Shown: piece by piece, positions 5,645 to 7,004 of the stretch | Layout of the letters: the number at the start of each line of letters is the position of its first letter | Numbering within the stretch: position 1 is the first letter of the stretch | Source of the DNA: Cellvibrionaceae bacterium | GTDB lineage: Bacteria > Pseudomonadota > Gammaproteobacteria > Pseudomonadales > Cellvibrionaceae | Direction: 5' to 3' | NCBI GenBank assembly: GCA_025800435.1 | Contig: JAOXRV010000515.1 | Location: 1-7,004 of the forward strand | DNA: 7,004 bases | Translations under genes and position numbers: made by a program | Notes under the pieces: model-generated | What the model saw: the letters and a program-made list of their open reading frames with translations, nothing else | Database searches by the model: none | Told to the model about the DNA's origin: nothing

Positions 5645-5890
5645 ATGGATTATCACAAACAGCTGCAAAAATTTAATATTAGCCAAGCGGACATAGAGCG
5701 CTTGTGTAAAACCTTTAACGAGCGCGCCGCCAGCCTGGGCGAGAGTCGCCAGGCCGAGGTGTTGTACGAATCCGCCGCCATCGACCTGGCTCTGGGCGCT
5801 ATTGAGCTGGAGCAGGAAACCCAGCAGGCAATGAAAGAAGGCCTCAGCGCCAAGCAATGGTTAACGCTGTTAACCGGCGTTAAGCTTTAA
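5645..5890 (+). CDS. Small helical protein of unknown function
   Basis: The product has 81 residues and I do not recognise it. It appears almost wholly alpha-helical and is acidic to neutral, with no signal peptide, membrane segment or metal motif. There is a single Cys (Cys21). The ATG has an AAAGAGA purine tract (5634-5640) about four bases upstream, which is an acceptable ribosome site. The gene is divergent from the two-module protein gene, with 113 bases between the starts, and converges on the IalB-like gene, with 5 bases between the stops. A TATAAA at 5610-5615 could serve as a -10 but lacks a -35. Codon use looks like that of its neighbours. The ORF is short, but the ribosome site and its fit between convergent and divergent neighbours support a real gene. 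Confidence 0.6.
   Translation: MDYHKQLQKFNISQADIERLCKTFNERAASLGESRQAEVLYESAAIDLALGAIELEQETQQAMKEGLSAKQWLTLLTGVKL
5859..5875 (+). repeat. Perfect short hairpin at the 3' end of the small helical gene
   Basis: GGTTAAC (5859-5865) and GTTAACC (5869-5875) form a perfect seven-pair stem with a three-base loop, inside the last codons of the gene. No T-run follows, so it is not a standard intrinsic terminator. It arises from a near-repeat of codons (Leu-Thr-Leu, Leu-Thr-Gly) and may be coincidental. It could still slow polymerase or protect the 3' end. Confidence 0.4.
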
Positions 5891-5895
5891 GTGCC

Positions 5896-6456
5896 CTACT
5901 CCTGCGGCAGCTCTCGATAGGCCTGTAGGGCCTTAGTAAAGCCAAACATTGAGTGAGTGGCGCTGTGTTCGTGCCCATCTAAGCTGGCAAAATTTAACTG
6001 CATCTTACGCCCGGCCTGCATCGCCTGCATTAAACTCTGGCTGAGCGGATAGGTCAGCATACAACCAATTTGGGTGCAGTATGAGTAGTGGTAACGCTGC
6101 TGAAAAATCTCTTTTTCATCGTAGCGAATAATCTTAACCACTACGCCCTTATCGATACGGGTCATCAATGGCACGGTAAAGGTAATTAACAATTGCTGTT
6201 CTTTCTGGTGTATGGAAACCGAGCTGACCACATGCTCCTGCTCATCCAGAATATACTGGTGCACAATGCAGTTACCCTGTGCGCAGTTGATCAACCAGTC
6301 TTGATACACTGCTTTATTTTCAGCCGCGGGCTCGCCAGTGTTATCCGCGGTCGCGGCCTTGGCTTGCGCCGCAACAATTGGCTTGTTAAAACCAGCTTGG
6401 CCAACAGCCAGGCTGGCACACAATAGCAAAGCCATTAAGGCCGATAATTTAATCAT
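5896..6456 (-). CDS. IalB-like (invasion-associated locus B family) secreted protein
   Basis: The product has 186 residues. Residues 1 to about 21 form a signal peptide ending near V-G-Q-A. There is no lipobox, since Leu12 before Cys13 is unsuitable, so a soluble periplasmic protein is expected. After a low-complexity Ala-rich linker (about 28-48), the domain starts with YQDWLINC (51-58). Two spaced cysteine pairs (Cys58/Cys63 and Cys127/Cys132) probably form disulfides. The order W-x3-C ... C ... VSIHQ ... C-x4-C ... followed by a late G-x-x-x-x-L-x-F (149-156) and a final F-G-F-T-K-A-L matches the IalB family. IalB was named for a Bartonella invasion locus, but many free-living bacteria carry members and their role is unclear. 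A purine-rich AAGGAAGGGGGGA ribosome site precedes the ATG. The gene follows the SlyD-type gene by 48 bases on the same strand. Confidence 0.78.
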   Translation of the reverse strand: MIKLSALMALLLCASLAVGQAGFNKPIVAAQAKAATADNTGEPAAENKAVYQDWLINCAQGNCIVHQYILDEQEHVVSSVSIHQKEQQLLITFTVPLMTRIDKGVVVKIIRYDEKEIFQQRYHYSYCTQIGCMLTYPLSQSLMQAMQAGRKMQLNFASLDGHEHSATHSMFGFTKALQAYRELPQE

Positions 6457-6477
6457 AAATTCCCCCCTTCCTTAATT

Positions 6478-6483
6478 ATTATA
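6478..6483 (-). promoter_or_regulatory. Candidate -10 element for the IalB-like gene
   Basis: The minus strand reads a perfect TATAAT here, 21 bases upstream of the ATG at 6456. It falls in the 48-base gap after the SlyD-type gene and would give a leader of about 15 bases. No -35 sits 16-18 bases upstream (complement of 6500-6507 is A/C-rich). The IalB-like gene could therefore have its own weak promoter besides readthrough from the SlyD-type gene. Confidence 0.35.
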
Positions 6484-6504
6484 ATGCACTCAGTATGCCT
6501 GGGT

Positions 6505-7004
6505 TTAATGCTGATGACCACCGGGCCCATGGGCGTGGCCGTGGGCTATCTCTTCGGCTGTGGCCGCGCGCAGTTCAATAATTTCTATATCAAACTGAAT
6601 TGGCTTGCCCGCTAATGGATGGTTGTTGTCAACATCAACATTTTTAAGGCCGAGCTTGATCACTGTGGCCTGCTTTGGCCCCTGTTCGGTATTAATATTG
6701 ACGATGTCACCAATTTTGGGTTTGGTTTTGCCCTGGCCCAGCAAATGTTTAATCGGTACCCGCTGCTGGGCGTTTGGGCGGCGTTTGCCATAGGCACGCT
6801 CGGGGCTGAGTTGCTGGGAAAATATATCGCCGATCTGGCGCCCCAGCATCGCTTCTTCCAGCGCCGGCATAATATTTTGGTGGCCGTGTAGATAAAGGCT
6901 GGGCTCGCTGCCAAAAGAGGTTTCTAATTGTTTTGGCTCGCTGCCACTTTGATCCCACAAACGGTAGTGAAAAGCGACTACCGTATTTTTTTCGATTTTA
7001 TTAC
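6505..7004 (-). CDS. slyD: SlyD-type FKBP peptidyl-prolyl cis-trans isomerase (start outside window)
   Basis: The frame stays open to the window edge, giving 165 complete visible residues and a TAA stop at 6505-6507. The visible N-terminus reads N-K-I-E-K-N-T-V-V-A-F-H-Y, the usual start region of FKBP-type enzymes, so the true start lies a few codons past 7004; the TTG at 6960 is an internal Leu codon. The FKBP core includes YLHGH (37-41), G-D-I-F and an inserted flap domain (about 76-134), then LAGKPIQFDIEI and EEIAHGHAHG. The order and spacing match E. coli SlyD, a cytoplasmic folding helper and metal-binding protein that helps nickel delivery to hydrogenase. The His-rich tail (153-165) holds five His and no Cys, shorter than in E. 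coli. Whether it handles nickel here cannot be told. It lies upstream of the IalB-like gene on the same strand. Confidence 0.88.
   Translation of the reverse strand, partial: NKIEKNTVVAFHYRLWDQSGSEPKQLETSFGSEPSLYLHGHQNIMPALEEAMLGRQIGDIFSQQLSPERAYGKRRPNAQQRVPIKHLLGQGKTKPKIGDIVNINTEQGPKQATVIKLGLKNVDVDNNHPLAGKPIQFDIEIIELRAATAEEIAHGHAHGPGGHQH

Noticed and set aside
6505..6960. SlyD-type gene starting with TTG at 6960
   Set aside because: The frame continues upstream to the window edge with family-typical residues (N-K-I-E-K-N-T-V-V), so 6960 is an internal Leu codon and the true start is outside the window.
1..7004. tRNA, rRNA, CRISPR, insertion sequences, integrases, toxin-antitoxin pairs
   Set aside because: I looked for cloverleaf-like segments, regularly spaced repeats, terminal inverted repeats and transposase or toxin motifs on both strands by eye and found none. 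A covariance-model search could still reveal a small RNA.

Overview
The window looks like ordinary chromosomal DNA from a gammaproteobacterium. The NdpA/YejK-type nucleoid protein, the SlyD-type FKBP, the DUF3806-like secreted protein and the TIGR00266/AIM24 protein are a typical gammaproteobacterial mix. The moderate GC content and the presence of small lineage-specific proteins would fit a marine Cellvibrionales-like organism, but that placement is inference. I see no tRNA, rRNA, CRISPR array, insertion sequence, integrase or phage gene.

Layout. The 3' end of a hexapeptide-repeat acyltransferase (+, to 235) meets tail to tail, with overlapping stop codons, a leftward run of three genes. In transcription order these are an NdpA-like nucleoid protein (2477-1437), a membrane-anchored coiled-coil protein (1379-1005) and an AsmA-like membrane-anchored protein (990-232). 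A divergent control region (about 2478-2583) separates this run from a rightward secreted DUF3806-like protein (2584-3102). That gene converges, 6 bases apart, on a second leftward group: AIM24/TIGR00266 (3864-3109), an unrecognised membrane protein (4540-3953) and a two-module winged-helix-like protein with a nuclease-like C-terminus (5531-4647). A second divergent region (5532-5644) leads to a small helical protein (+, 5645-5890). This converges, 5 bases apart, on a leftward pair: an IalB-like secreted protein (6456-5896) and, upstream of it, a SlyD-type peptidyl-prolyl isomerase whose start lies beyond base 7004.

How the genes work together. No single pathway ties the window together. Several products act in the envelope (AsmA-like, coiled-coil anchor, DUF3806-like, IalB-like, membrane protein), next to nucleoid and folding housekeeping functions. 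Three minus-strand genes have a perfect TATAAT at a suitable distance upstream; only one of these has even a partial -35. The three convergent gene pairs are almost gapless, and I found no intrinsic terminator with a U-tract between them.

The least explained item is the 294-residue protein at 4647-5531. It carries two aligned copies of a roughly 60-residue helix-turn-helix-like module fused to a domain that resembles a PD-(D/E)XK nuclease core lacking expected catalytic residues. I do not see a clearly new multi-gene system, and the interest scores reflect that.
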